Source of the DNA: Sulfuricella sp.
GTDB lineage: Bacteria > Pseudomonadota > Gammaproteobacteria > Burkholderiales > Sulfuricellaceae
DNA: 18,254 bases
Direction: 5' to 3'
Assembly: GCA_019911785.1 (NCBI GenBank)
Contig: JAIOJM010000095.1
Span: 1 to 18,254 of the forward strand
Shown: positions 1 through 6,265 of the stretch, piece after piece
Layout of the letters: every line of letters begins with the position of its first letter
Numbering within the stretch: the stretch's first letter is position 1
Made by a program: the position numbers and the translations under genes
Notes under the pieces: model-generated
Told to the model about the DNA's origin: nothing
The model's input: the letters and a program-made list of their open reading frames with translations, nothing else
Databases searched by the model: none

Positions 1-485
1 AAGACGATGCATTAATCGGATCTCAGTTTCAGGGCGTATTAGAAAACACCCTCGGGATAATCAACCCAAACGAGGAAAAAGTGGTTTTATTTGTCCACAC
101 ACAAAAGTATTCAAACTGGTCCAGCCGAAAAATCGATAATGCCCACAAACTGGTGCCTGCCGTTGATGTCTTTTGTGCTCACGCCTATCTGGTTACCCAG
201 GCAGCCGCAAAAAAACTGCTCGCAACACTTTACCCTGTCCACAATGTGGCCGATTGCTGGAATTATTTGATGAAGAGCAAAGTCATCGAGATTCTCTCGG
301 TCGTACCCTACTGCATTGGCCATGCTCCCTTCGCAAAAAACTCCGCCATCGAGCCGGACAGATCAAAGACCCAGACCAAGCAACGCCAACCATTCCGGCC
401 CCTAAAATATTTCTATACCAAAATCGTTTACCAATTGCTCATCAAACCCGTGCTTCGCATCAGGAAACAGGAATCCACATGGTAA
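1..485 (+). CDS. Family 25 glycosyltransferase (LPS biosynthesis), 5' end cut by window
   Basis: The reading frame is open from base 3 to the stop at 483-485, so the true start lies before the window. The first visible residues are DDA, preceded by a partial codon ending in aa, which fits the E-D-D-A motif of family 25 glycosyltransferases of LPS biosynthesis (LgtB/LpsA type). Further along, the stretch AYLVTQAAAKKLL followed by a D-x-W-x-Y segment matches the conserved C-terminal half of that family. The C-terminus is basic and hydrophobic (KYFYTKIVYQLLIKPVL), which suggests inner-membrane association. Family members add a sugar, often galactose, to the lipooligosaccharide core. The stop overlaps the start of the ligase gene in ATGGTAA, so the two are probably translated together. 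Donor and acceptor cannot be read from the sequence. Confidence 0.85.
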   Translation, partial: DDALIGSQFQGVLENTLGIINPNEEKVVLFVHTQKYSNWSSRKIDNAHKLVPAVDVFCAHAYLVTQAAAKKLLATLYPVHNVADCWNYLMKSKVIEILSVVPYCIGHAPFAKNSAIEPDRSKTQTKQRQPFRPLKYFYTKIVYQLLIKPVLRIRKQESTW

Positions 486-1717
486 TTTCGGAAAAAACTG
501 AAGAGAACAGGCGCTGGCATTTTTCTTGGCATCTGCTGCCACCGTTGCTCTTTCTAGCGATCCTGCCCATCAACCACACCATGGCCTTGCGGATGGTGAC
601 ATTATTCCTCGCAACCGCTATCGCCTTTGCCCACATCCGCCGCCATCCGACCCCAGCAATCCCCCTTAAACTACCACTAGCCCTGTGGGCCGGCATGGCG
701 CTGCTTTCTCTTACTTGGTCTGCCGACCCCTGGTTTTCGCTCAATGAAATCAAGACCGAAATCGGTTATGGCCTGCTCGCCTTCCTGACGTTCTACATAC
801 TGACCGACAGCAAAAAGATATTCCGCTTATGGCTGGCCGCCATCATGCTTGGCCTTCTGGCCACTATCCTCTTCGCACTGAAAGATTTCTGGCAGCTCGG
901 CAGCTGGCAAGGCTACGAATGGGATTGGCAGCACGGTTATGTCAGCTACAGCACCTATCTGGTCACGGTGGCGCCATTCCTGTTTTACCTTTTGCTCAAC
1001 CCCTCGCAAAACAGATTCATCCGATATCTGGCTTGGCTCACGCCCCCCTTGTTCCTCTTCATCGCTTTTGTCAACGCGAACCGAATGTTCTGGCTGTCTT
1101 TCGCCGTTGTTACTGCGATTTTTCTCGGCCTGGCTTGGCTAAGAGCCAGGCACAGTCCGCTTGGGAAACGAATCGCATTAATTGGGCTGGCCAGCCTTAT
1201 CGTTGCGGCAATCGCCTTCGCTTCTGTCGCAAAGCAAAAAATTACCGCACCGAAATCAACCCAGGCAGCAGTAAGCGAAACATTCCAGCGCAGCGACCGC
1301 TACCCCATCTGGCAATTTTGGTCCAAGCGTATTGCCGAGCACCCGTGGACGGGGATCGGCTTTGGACGAGACCTGCCACACTACGCCTATCCCAAACCGA
1401 AAGAAATGGAGGTGCTCTGGTTTGCCCATGCGCACAACCTTTTCCTGAATTACCTGTTGCAGTTGGGAGTATTTGGCCTCGCGGCCTTGCTGTTCCTGCT
1501 GGGAAGCATCACCCGCAGCTTCTGGAGATATTACCGTTCTTCCAACAACGAGCTCAGCCTGATGGGGATTTGCGGCATTGCCATAGTAGCCGCGGTAGTC
1601 ATGAAAAACATGACTGATGACCTGTTTTGGCGCACCGACGCCCTGTTGTTTTGGGCTCTGATTGGCCTGCTGCAGGGATATGGCGCCCGCCTCAACACAC
1701 CCGCCGGCAAAGCATGA
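479..1717 (+). CDS. O-antigen ligase / polymerase family membrane protein (Wzy_C/WaaL type)
   Basis: This 412-residue protein is almost wholly hydrophobic, with about ten to twelve membrane segments. A larger polar loop after the middle, roughly residues 245-320, contains RSDRYPIWQFW, HPWTGIGFG and HAHNLFLN (H317-N320). That is the layout of the O-antigen ligase/Wzy_C family, whose periplasmic loop carries the catalytic Arg and His residues. Members either join polyprenyl-linked O-antigen to lipid A-core or polymerise O-units; sequence alone does not separate the two. I chose ATG 479 because it overlaps the end of the preceding gene in ATGGTAA and starts a normal N-terminus just before the first membrane helix. 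The frame is open back to 173, but that extension lies inside the preceding gene. The stop overlaps the next start (ATGA). Confidence 0.88.
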   Translation: MVISEKTEENRRWHFSWHLLPPLLFLAILPINHTMALRMVTLFLATAIAFAHIRRHPTPAIPLKLPLALWAGMALLSLTWSADPWFSLNEIKTEIGYGLLAFLTFYILTDSKKIFRLWLAAIMLGLLATILFALKDFWQLGSWQGYEWDWQHGYVSYSTYLVTVAPFLFYLLLNPSQNRFIRYLAWLTPPLFLFIAFVNANRMFWLSFAVVTAIFLGLAWLRARHSPLGKRIALIGLASLIVAAIAFASVAKQKITAPKSTQAAVSETFQRSDRYPIWQFWSKRIAEHPWTGIGFGRDLPHYAYPKPKEMEVLWFAHAHNLFLNYLLQLGVFGLAALLFLLGSITRSFWRYYRSSNNELSLMGICGIAIVAAVVMKNMTDDLFWRTDALLFWALIGLLQGYGARLNTPAGKA

Positions 1718-2754
1718 CCCATCCTGCACCCCCTCGCTTCCTCGTCATCCGCCGCGACAACATCGGCGACCTGGTCTGTACCACGCCGCTGATACATGCC
1801 CTGCGCCAACACTACCCCACTGCCACCATCACTGCCCTGGTAAACAGCTACAACGCGCCGGTGCTTACCAACAACCCGGATATCGATGCGGTGTTCGCCT
1901 ACACCAAGGCCAAACACCGGCCACACGGAACCAGCGTATTAAAGGTTTACTGGGATCGGCTGCAACTCTTCGCCCGCCTCAGAAAATTCCACTTCGACTA
2001 TGCAATCCTCGCGGCACCAGGATTCCAGCCACGCCTGCTCCGACTGGCTCGTTTCGCCGGGGCAAAACATGTGCTTGGTTTTACCGAACCTGGCAAACCG
2101 GGCACCTCAGCCATCAACAATGGTGTCCCTTATGAAGCGGACAAGCCGCAGCATGAAGCAGAAGCAGTTTTTCAGTTGCTGGCTACGCTTGGCATCAAAG
2201 GGCTACCACCTGCAGCGCAGGTATTTCCTCAGGCCGATGAAGTTGCTCGTGCCGCAGATGTGCTGCACAGCGCCATTCCCATCCAGCCGCCTCTCCTGAT
2301 CGGCATTCACATTAGCGCCAGGAAAGCCAGCCAGCGCTGGCCAGCGCAGAATTTTGCAACACTCATGAAACGCCTGCACGAAGAGCACAAAGCCGCTTTC
2401 ATGCTTTTCTGGTCGCCAGGGGAGACTGGCAACCCCCTGCATCCGGGTGATGACGCAAAAGCACAGGAAATCATAGCAGCCACGACAGGAATTCCCGTCT
2501 TGGCATATCCCACACATAATCTGGAACAACTGGTCGCGGGGCTATCTCTGTGCGATATGGTGATCTGCAGCGACGGTGGTGCCATGCATCTTGCTGCCGG
2601 TTTAGGCAAGCCCATTCTGTGCTTTTTTGGAAAATCGGATGCAACCCGCTGGCACCCGTGGGGAGTGCCTTATGTGGTTTTACAGCCTCCCAGCCTGGAT
2701 GTGGCGAATCTGACCGTAGAAGAAGCGTTGAACGGTTTCATGAAACTGGTTTAA
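1714..2754 (+). CDS. Family 9 glycosyltransferase (heptosyltransferase-like)
   Basis: The protein has 346 residues, the usual length of heptosyltransferases. The N-terminus, residues 8-25, carries FLVIRRDNIGDLVCTTPLI, the hallmark of family 9 (RxxxxGDxxxxTP). The C-terminal half has the ADP-sugar-binding part: GIHISARKASQRWP, then ICSDGGAMHLAAGLGKP with D287-G-G at its centre, then FFGKSDATRWHPW. Such enzymes transfer L,D-heptose or a related sugar from an ADP donor to the inner core of LPS on the cytoplasmic face. The start is ATG 1714, in ATGA overlap with the ligase stop; the upstream in-frame extension to 1627 is coding sequence of the ligase. It is the last gene of the + strand operon. 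It could be WaaC, WaaF or WaaQ-like, so I give no symbol. Confidence 0.9.
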   Translation: MTHPAPPRFLVIRRDNIGDLVCTTPLIHALRQHYPTATITALVNSYNAPVLTNNPDIDAVFAYTKAKHRPHGTSVLKVYWDRLQLFARLRKFHFDYAILAAPGFQPRLLRLARFAGAKHVLGFTEPGKPGTSAINNGVPYEADKPQHEAEAVFQLLATLGIKGLPPAAQVFPQADEVARAADVLHSAIPIQPPLLIGIHISARKASQRWPAQNFATLMKRLHEEHKAAFMLFWSPGETGNPLHPGDDAKAQEIIAATTGIPVLAYPTHNLEQLVAGLSLCDMVICSDGGAMHLAAGLGKPILCFFGKSDATRWHPWGVPYVVLQPPSLDVANLTVEEALNGFMKLV

Positions 2755-2788
2755 GAGCAATACTGGCTACTTAAGCGAAATATCGGCA

Positions 2789-2825
2789 TGTAGGTTGGGT
2801 TAGCGGCCTTATCGCGTAACCCAAC
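2789..2825 (+). repeat. Dispersed inverted-repeat element, copy 1
   Basis: The arms GTTGGGTTA (2794-2802) and TAACCCAAC (2817-2825) are perfectly complementary around a 14-nt loop. The left part, 2789-2807, recurs exactly on the opposite strand at 4922-4940. GTTGGGTTA...TAACCCAAC elements are common short intergenic repeats in environmental proteobacteria. As RNA this copy would form a stable stem behind the heptosyltransferase gene and may limit read-through. Confidence 0.75.
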
Positions 2826-2880
2826 AGACCCAAACATTCAAGGCCGGTGTTTAAAGGAAAGATTAGGTTTAGCCTCATCA

Positions 2881-2925
2881 AGTGGGCGCAGGCTGGTCCG
2901 GCGCAGAAACGCACCAAACAGGTAT
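2881..2925 (-). pseudogene. Remnant of a bacterial sugar transferase gene
   Basis: Bases 2893-2919 are identical over 27 nt to 6678-6704, inside the WcaJ-type sugar transferase gene. Read on the minus strand they encode FGAFLRRTS, the conserved core of that family. The frame continues as LRPLDEA here, against LDEL in the intact gene, which corresponds to a 9-nt insertion before the GATGAG codons. Nothing further on either side resembles the family. I read it as a scrap left by recombination or decay of a second sugar transferase copy. Confidence 0.6.
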
Positions 2926-3011
2926 AGTGGACTGCCGGATCAGGCGCGCAATAGCAGGCAGCGAATATCTACCGGATGTGGCTGGCTGAGTGGGTTGAGG
3001 GAAAATTTTTG

Positions 3012-3042
3012 TTGTCATGATGATGTCCGGACGCTATCATCA
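3012..3042 (+). promoter_or_regulatory. Promoter and overlapping palindromic operator of the tacAT-like operon
   Basis: TTGTCA (3012-3017) and TATCAT (3035-3040) are spaced by 17 nt, each one base from the sigma-70 consensus. The inverted arms TGATGAT (3018-3024) and ATCATCA (3036-3042) lie across the spacer and -10 box, with the perfect 8-bp palindrome GTCCGGAC (3025-3032) between them. A ribbon-helix-helix antitoxin such as the DUF1778 protein just downstream would be expected to bind here and repress its own operon. Confidence 0.65.
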
Positions 3043-3069
3043 CAATTCTAGAGTGACAAGGAGTTCATT

Positions 3070-3348
3070 ATGGGCACCCCAAATTTATCAAAATCTGAGC
3101 GTATTGATGTGCGCGCCAGCGCGCAGGTCAAACAGTTGCTGCAGAATGCGGCGCGGGCATGCCATAAAAATGTCAGTGAGTTTTTGCTGGATGCGGGTAT
3201 CGTTGCGGCCAATCAAGCCCTTGCGGAGCGCAATCGCTTTGAGCTGGATGAGGCGCAGTGGCAAGCTTTTCAGCAGGCGCTGGAAAGGCCGGTGCAGCAT
3301 AAGCCTCGCTTGAAAAAACTGCTTGCTGAACCGGGAACGCTGGATTGA
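3070..3348 (+). CDS. tacA: DUF1778 / TacA-type antitoxin
   Basis: This 92-residue protein has the DUF1778 layout: SERIDVRASAQVKQLLQNAA near the N-terminus forms the ribbon-helix-helix DNA-binding part, followed by a helix with VSEFLLDAG. The C-terminal tail with ELDEAQWQAFQQALERP is the segment that in this family wraps the acetyltransferase toxin. The start ATG follows AAGGAG by six bases. Known TacA proteins neutralise TacT and repress the operon as a complex. The stop overlaps the TTG start of the next gene, so antitoxin and toxin are co-translated. The symbol is by family resemblance. Confidence 0.88.
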   Translation: MGTPNLSKSERIDVRASAQVKQLLQNAARACHKNVSEFLLDAGIVAANQALAERNRFELDEAQWQAFQQALERPVQHKPRLKKLLAEPGTLD

Positions 3349-3854
3349 GCGATCACGGATACGAGCCGGTACGCAAGCTGGCTGCGGCGGATGCAGTCGA
3401 TACCTTCGATTGCGGCCAGCCAGCGCTTAATCAGTTTTTGCAGCGCTATGCGCTGGTTAATCAGCGGGCGAATAGTGCGCAGACTTATGTTTGCTGCAAG
3501 GATGGTCAGGTGGAGGGCTTTTATAGCTTGGTGGTCGGCAGTGTAGAGCCGGGAGAGGTTCCTGCACGGGTTATGAAGGGGCTGGCTCGTCACCCAGTGC
3601 CGGTAATGATTTTGGCGCGTCTAGCAGTTGACCGGATGCATCAGGGCAAGGGTCTTGGTCGTGCCTTGCTGAAAGATGCGTTGCTGCGCACCTTGCAGGC
3701 AGCGGATATCGCGGGTATCCGTACTGTGCTTGTACACGCCAAAGATGAGGCGGCGCGCCAGTGGTATGAAAGCTGGGAATTTGAGGCCAGCCCGACCGAC
3801 CCGTTTCACTTGTATTTGATGATTAAGGACTTGAAAGCAATTGCCAGCGTATAA
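3345..3854 (+). CDS. tacT: GNAT acetyltransferase toxin, TacT-type
   Basis: A 169-residue GNAT-fold protein. ILARLAVDRMHQGKGLGRALL (about 89-109) is motif A, with the acetyl-CoA pyrophosphate loop QGKGLG at 100-105. WYESWEF (140-146) has a Tyr at the place of the catalytic Tyr of TacT toxins. CGQPALNQFLQRYA (23-36) is the typical TacT N-terminal element. Family members acetylate the amino group of aminoacyl-tRNA and block translation. The start is taken as TTG 3345, overlapping the antitoxin stop as TTGA; no ATG lies near. The protein looks complete, so this pair may be functional. Confidence 0.88.
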   Translation: MSDHGYEPVRKLAAADAVDTFDCGQPALNQFLQRYALVNQRANSAQTYVCCKDGQVEGFYSLVVGSVEPGEVPARVMKGLARHPVPVMILARLAVDRMHQGKGLGRALLKDALLRTLQAADIAGIRTVLVHAKDEAARQWYESWEFEASPTDPFHLYLMIKDLKAIASV

Positions 3855-3965
3855 AAGTTGACCCCATGACAGATTTGCACTACGTAGTCAGTCAAGAACT
3901 TGTGAACATAAACGCCAGAGAGCTCACCGCTTCTACGCAATATAGTTTTTTAGGCGGATCAAATA

Positions 3966-4351
3966 TTAGACTTGCCGCACAGGGCCTGGGTACCGCGCCA
4001 CCAAAGCATCCGTTGTTAGCAAGGTGTGCCCTCTACGGTTGCCTGGGCAACAAGAATGCGGTCGAATGGGTCTTTATGGATGAGTGGCAAGCTGTCGATA
4101 GAAACGGCGTGCTCACTGGTAATCGCCAATTCCTGATAGCCGTTGTCCAGCAGCCCACGGCGCAACACCCTCGCATCAACCTGAAAATCGGAACGCCCAA
4201 GGCCACGCTTGATGGCAATTTCCCAAAGGCTGGCCGCACTGAAAAGTAGTTCGTTCAGCGGGTCTTCCAGCAGTGGGCGTGCCGCTGCAGACAACTGGTC
4301 AGGCGAACCAGCCGCCCATAGCAATAAGTGGGTATCCAGCAGCAGCTTCAT
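3966..4351 (-). pseudogene. PIN-domain (VapC-like) toxin with a single-base frameshift
   Basis: Codon 1 is ATG 4351, overlapping the antitoxin stop (ATGA). The N-terminal 108 residues read as a normal PIN ribonuclease of the short Phd-partnered type: LLLDTH with D6, SLWEIAIK with E44, HKDPFDRIL with D97. After VEG the frame ends at a premature stop (4016-4018), giving 111 residues. Adding one base between 4027 and 4026 restores VEG-I-TLLTTDALVARYPGPV and a stop at 3966-3968, which gives 128 residues, the family's usual length. The lost tail holds the fourth acidic residue (TTD) of the active site. The toxin is therefore probably inactive, unless a sequencing error or programmed shifting is involved. 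Confidence 0.88.
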
Positions 4352-4593
4352 TCTCCACCACCGAAAAGCATCTCGATTTCGCCGCTGCCCATGCGATCGA
4401 AATCATCAGGAACGGTGATTTGGCCCGCCATGAAGCCCAACCTGCGGGCTTGTCCGGCTAATGGAGCTTCCAGGCGAGTCACCTTCACCAGCGGCTTTCC
4501 AGCTTTGGCGATGATAAAAGGATCACCCCTTACCGCCTGCTCTATCAACCGCGACAATTGGGTTTTGGCATCGTGAATATTGACCGTCTGCAT
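4348..4593 (-). CDS. Phd/YefM-type antitoxin
   Basis: This 81-residue protein begins MQTVNIHDAKTQLSRLIEQA, the N-terminal dimerisation and DNA-binding signature of the Phd/YefM family, and continues with the usual GDPFIIAKAGKPLVKV strand. The acidic C-terminal tail (DDFDRMGSGEIEMLF) is the part that binds a PIN toxin. ATG 4593 is preceded by GGAGG with six bases between, which decides the start over the longer open frame beginning at 4713. That longer frame would be translated from inside the inserted repeat element. The partner toxin is frameshifted and the operator is split by an insertion, so regulation has probably been lost or rewired. Confidence 0.9.
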   Translation of the reverse strand: MQTVNIHDAKTQLSRLIEQAVRGDPFIIAKAGKPLVKVTRLEAPLAGQARRLGFMAGQITVPDDFDRMGSGEIEMLFGGGE

Positions 4594-4604
4594 GACAAAC
4601 CTCC

Positions 4605-4773
4605 ATAGACTAAGGGAAGCGCTGATTAAATGATAAATCGTCATTCCGCCCCGGATTACCCCTTCCGGGGTGACGGCCAGGCCGGAATCTAGAAAATTCA
4701 AAGCACTGGACACCGGCTTTCGCCGGTGCGACGAATAAATCAGCGCTTCCTAAGTTTTATTAACTTAGTCTAT
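4605..4773. promoter_or_regulatory. Palindromic operator of the Phd-type antitoxin, split by an insertion
   Basis: The left arm ATAGACTAAG (4605-4614) and right arm CTTAGTCTAT (4764-4773) are exact reverse complements over 10 bp. In the present sequence they are 149 bases apart. Removing 4615-4750 and one copy of the flanking TAAG leaves a 9-base spacer (TTTTATTAA), a typical self-regulatory site just upstream of the Shine-Dalgarno sequence at 4600-4604. The insertion falls exactly at the inner edge of the left arm. Confidence 0.75.
4615..4750. mobile_element. MITE-like element, 136 bp, with terminal inverted repeats and TAAG duplication
   Basis: The ends are GGAAGCGCTGATT (4615-4627) and its exact complement AATCAGCGCTTCC (4738-4750). 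The element is flanked on both sides by TAAG (4611-4614, 4751-4754), which looks like a 4-bp target duplication. Inside are two perfect hairpins: CCCCGGA/TCCGGGG (4649-4655, 4664-4670) and CACCGGC-TTTC-GCCGGTG (4711-4728). There is no transposase reading frame, so any movement would need a transposase supplied elsewhere. Confidence 0.8.
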
Positions 4774-4799
4774 CACAAGAAATGCATTGACTGGTTTGG

Positions 4800-4823
4800 A
4801 CCGTACCGTTTATACGGAACGGT
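4800..4823. repeat. Hyphenated palindrome ACCGTaCCGT-TTAT-ACGGaACGGT
   Basis: Two nested complementary pairs (ACCGT/ACGGT and CCGT/ACGG) are arranged symmetrically around TTAT. It lies on the far side of the split Phd operator, between that promoter region and the repeat cluster. It could be a second regulator site or a decayed repeat; no protein is implicated by the sequence. Confidence 0.4.
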
Positions 4824-4880
4824 TGCTGGGATATCCAGTGTTTTCACCTAGAATTTTTCCGTATATTTTCCGTAACCATT

Positions 4881-4918
4881 CCCTCCCCCGCTTGCGGGGG
4901 AGGGTTAGGGAGAGGGGA
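4881..4918. repeat. CCCTCCCCCGC-TT-GCGGGGGAGGG palindromic element
   Basis: Bases 4881-4891 and 4894-4904 form a perfect 11-bp stem with a 2-base loop, followed by TTAGGGAGAGGGG. This is a widespread intergenic repeat type in proteobacterial genomes. It is immediately followed by the inverted copy of the repeat seen at 2789, which makes a patch of repeats. Confidence 0.7.
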
Positions 4919-4921
4919 ATT

Positions 4922-4940
4922 GCCGCTAACCCAACCTACA
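4922..4940 (-). repeat. Dispersed repeat element, copy 2 (inverted, one arm only)
   Basis: This 19-nt segment is the exact reverse complement of 2789-2807. Only the half element is present here: the complementary right arm seen in copy 1 is missing, so it cannot form the same hairpin. The two copies face each other across the two toxin-antitoxin modules. Confidence 0.75.
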
Positions 4941-4980
4941 TAAGCTTTAACCCCAATTGTCCATTGGAATGCTCGTGCAT

Positions 4981-5040
4981 GTAGGAGCGCCGCCCCGGCG
5001 CGATTTGCGGCTGAAAATCGCGGCGAGGGCGCCGCCCCAC
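4981..5040. repeat. REP-like inverted pair
   Basis: GTAGGAGCGCCGCCCCGGCG at 4981 begins a 26-nt block. Its approximate reverse complement lies at 5015-5040, matching at about 18 of 26 positions, with ATTT/AAAT and CGCG around a short GCGGCTGA loop. GTAGGAGCG... followed by GCGCGA is the usual head of REP elements, and two in opposite orientation resemble a REPIN. It ends 12 bases before the ATPase promoter. Confidence 0.65.
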
Positions 5041-5052
5041 AGCGGTGTTCGC

Positions 5053-5080
5053 TTGACAAACCAAAACAGCAATATACAAT
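5053..5080 (+). promoter_or_regulatory. Sigma-70 promoter of the AAA/DUF4143 gene
   Basis: TTGACA (5053-5058) is a perfect -35 box. TACAAT (5075-5080) is one base from the -10 consensus, with a 16-base spacer. It lies 30 bases before the ATPase start codon, with AT-rich sequence between, and no strong Shine-Dalgarno sequence is visible. The next gene upstream points the other way, so the ATPase gene appears to have its own promoter. Confidence 0.7.
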
Positions 5081-5110
5081 TTGAATTAATTTAATGCAAA
5101 GTGTAAAAGC

Positions 5111-6265
5111 ATGATTCCTCGCGCCGCAACTCAAACGCTCCTGCATCTCGCCCAAGGCTACCCGATATTGGCAATCACTGGGCCGCGCCAATCTGGCAAA
5201 ACCACACTAGCAAAAGCCACATTTGCCGAGAAACGTTATATCTCACTTGAAGATCCAGATGAACGACTGTTTGCCACTGAAGATCCGCGCGGTTTTTTGG
5301 CAAGATTCCCGGATGGAGCCATTTTAGATGAGGCCCAGCACTGCCCTGCACTTTTTTCTTATTTGCAAACCTTGGTAGATAACAAACGACAAATGGGGCA
5401 GTTCGTTCTCACTGGCTCCCAGCAATTCGGCCTGATGTCCAACATCTCGCAAACACTGGCTGGCAGAGTCGGCCTGGTTCAAGTACTGCCATTTTCGTTA
5501 TCAGAATTGCAGCATGCCGGCATTGTCGTGAAGCAACTCGACGAACTGCTTTACCGAGGTTTGTACCCCCCTCTTTACGATCGCGACCTCGAGCCAGCCC
5601 ACTGGTTTTCCAACTACGTCATGACGTATGTCGAGCGTGATGTGCGACAACTCATCGAGGTGCAAAACCTAAGCCTTTTTCAACGCTTCCTAAAAATGTG
5701 CGCAGCACGCACTGGGCAATTGCTCAACCTTTCCAGCCTCTCAAACGATTGCGGCATCTCTCACACCACCGCTCGAAAATGGCTTTCCGTGCTAGAGGCT
5801 GGGTACATCGTATTTCTCCTGCAACCGCATCATCAAAATTTCGGCAAACGCCTGGTCAAAACGCCCAAACTCTATTTCCATGACACAGGGCTCGCCGCAT
5901 TTTTACTAGGCATCCGTGACACTGAACATCTTTCCATTCACTCTTCTCGTGGTGCGTTGTTCGAGAACTTCGTCATTAGCGAGCTGCTGAAGAAACGCTT
6001 TAATGCCGGCCTGTCAGCAAATCTCTATTTTTGGCGCAATAACATCGGCGACGAAATTGATGTCATCCTCGAACAAGGAAGCAAACTGCAGCCAATAGAG
6101 ATCAAATCTGCCCAGACCATTGCACCTCAGTTCATGTCCGGCCTAAATAAATGGATGGGCATTGCTGGAGAATCCGCACTTCCACCTCAATTGATTTATG
6201 GGGGCACGGAATCCATGACGCGCAACGGCGTACAAATCCTGTCATGGCAGGCGATCAATCAATAA
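5111..6265 (+). CDS. AAA-family ATPase with C-terminal DUF4143 domain
   Basis: The protein has 384 residues. Walker A is GPRQSGKT at 24-31. Walker B is AILDEAQ with D73-E74. LTGSQQ (about 100-105) is the sensor segment, and LAGRVG may carry the arginine finger. The C-terminal DUF4143 half contains GALFENFVISELL, GDEIDVILEQG and IEIKSAQ; this acid-x(n)-E-x-K pattern is that of a degenerate PD-(D/E)XK nuclease-like fold. Such single-gene ATPases are very common in accessory regions of bacteria and archaea, and their function is not established. It stands alone with its own promoter between the repeat cluster and the O-antigen cluster, which it meets tail to tail. It may be a passenger gene; no partner gene is adjacent. 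Confidence 0.9.
   Translation: MIPRAATQTLLHLAQGYPILAITGPRQSGKTTLAKATFAEKRYISLEDPDERLFATEDPRGFLARFPDGAILDEAQHCPALFSYLQTLVDNKRQMGQFVLTGSQQFGLMSNISQTLAGRVGLVQVLPFSLSELQHAGIVVKQLDELLYRGLYPPLYDRDLEPAHWFSNYVMTYVERDVRQLIEVQNLSLFQRFLKMCAARTGQLLNLSSLSNDCGISHTTARKWLSVLEAGYIVFLLQPHHQNFGKRLVKTPKLYFHDTGLAAFLLGIRDTEHLSIHSSRGALFENFVISELLKKRFNAGLSANLYFWRNNIGDEIDVILEQGSKLQPIEIKSAQTIAPQFMSGLNKWMGIAGESALPPQLIYGGTESMTRNGVQILSWQAINQ

Larger units (their letters stand above)
2755..3011. other. Intergenic stretch with repeat and gene remnant
   Basis: There is no convincing gene between the heptosyltransferase and the TacA-like antitoxin. The stretch holds a dispersed inverted repeat (2789-2825) and a short remnant identical to part of the sugar transferase gene (2893-2919), both listed separately. 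The rest, 2926-3011, shows no recognisable structure. No U-tracted terminator follows the upstream operon; the stem at 2794-2825 could serve in that role. Confidence 0.5.

Noticed and set aside
173..478. N-terminal extension of the ligase frame
   Set aside because: It lies wholly within the family 25 glycosyltransferase gene, and ATG 479 gives the normal overlap and N-terminus.
829..1617. Open frame of 262 codons in another frame of the ligase gene
   Set aside because: The ligase frame shows consistent membrane helices and the HAHN motif; the alternative product has no recognisable features.
3866..4249. Open frame of 127 codons on the + strand over the PIN toxin
   Set aside because: It is antisense to a clearly recognisable PIN domain, has no ribosome site and resembles no family.
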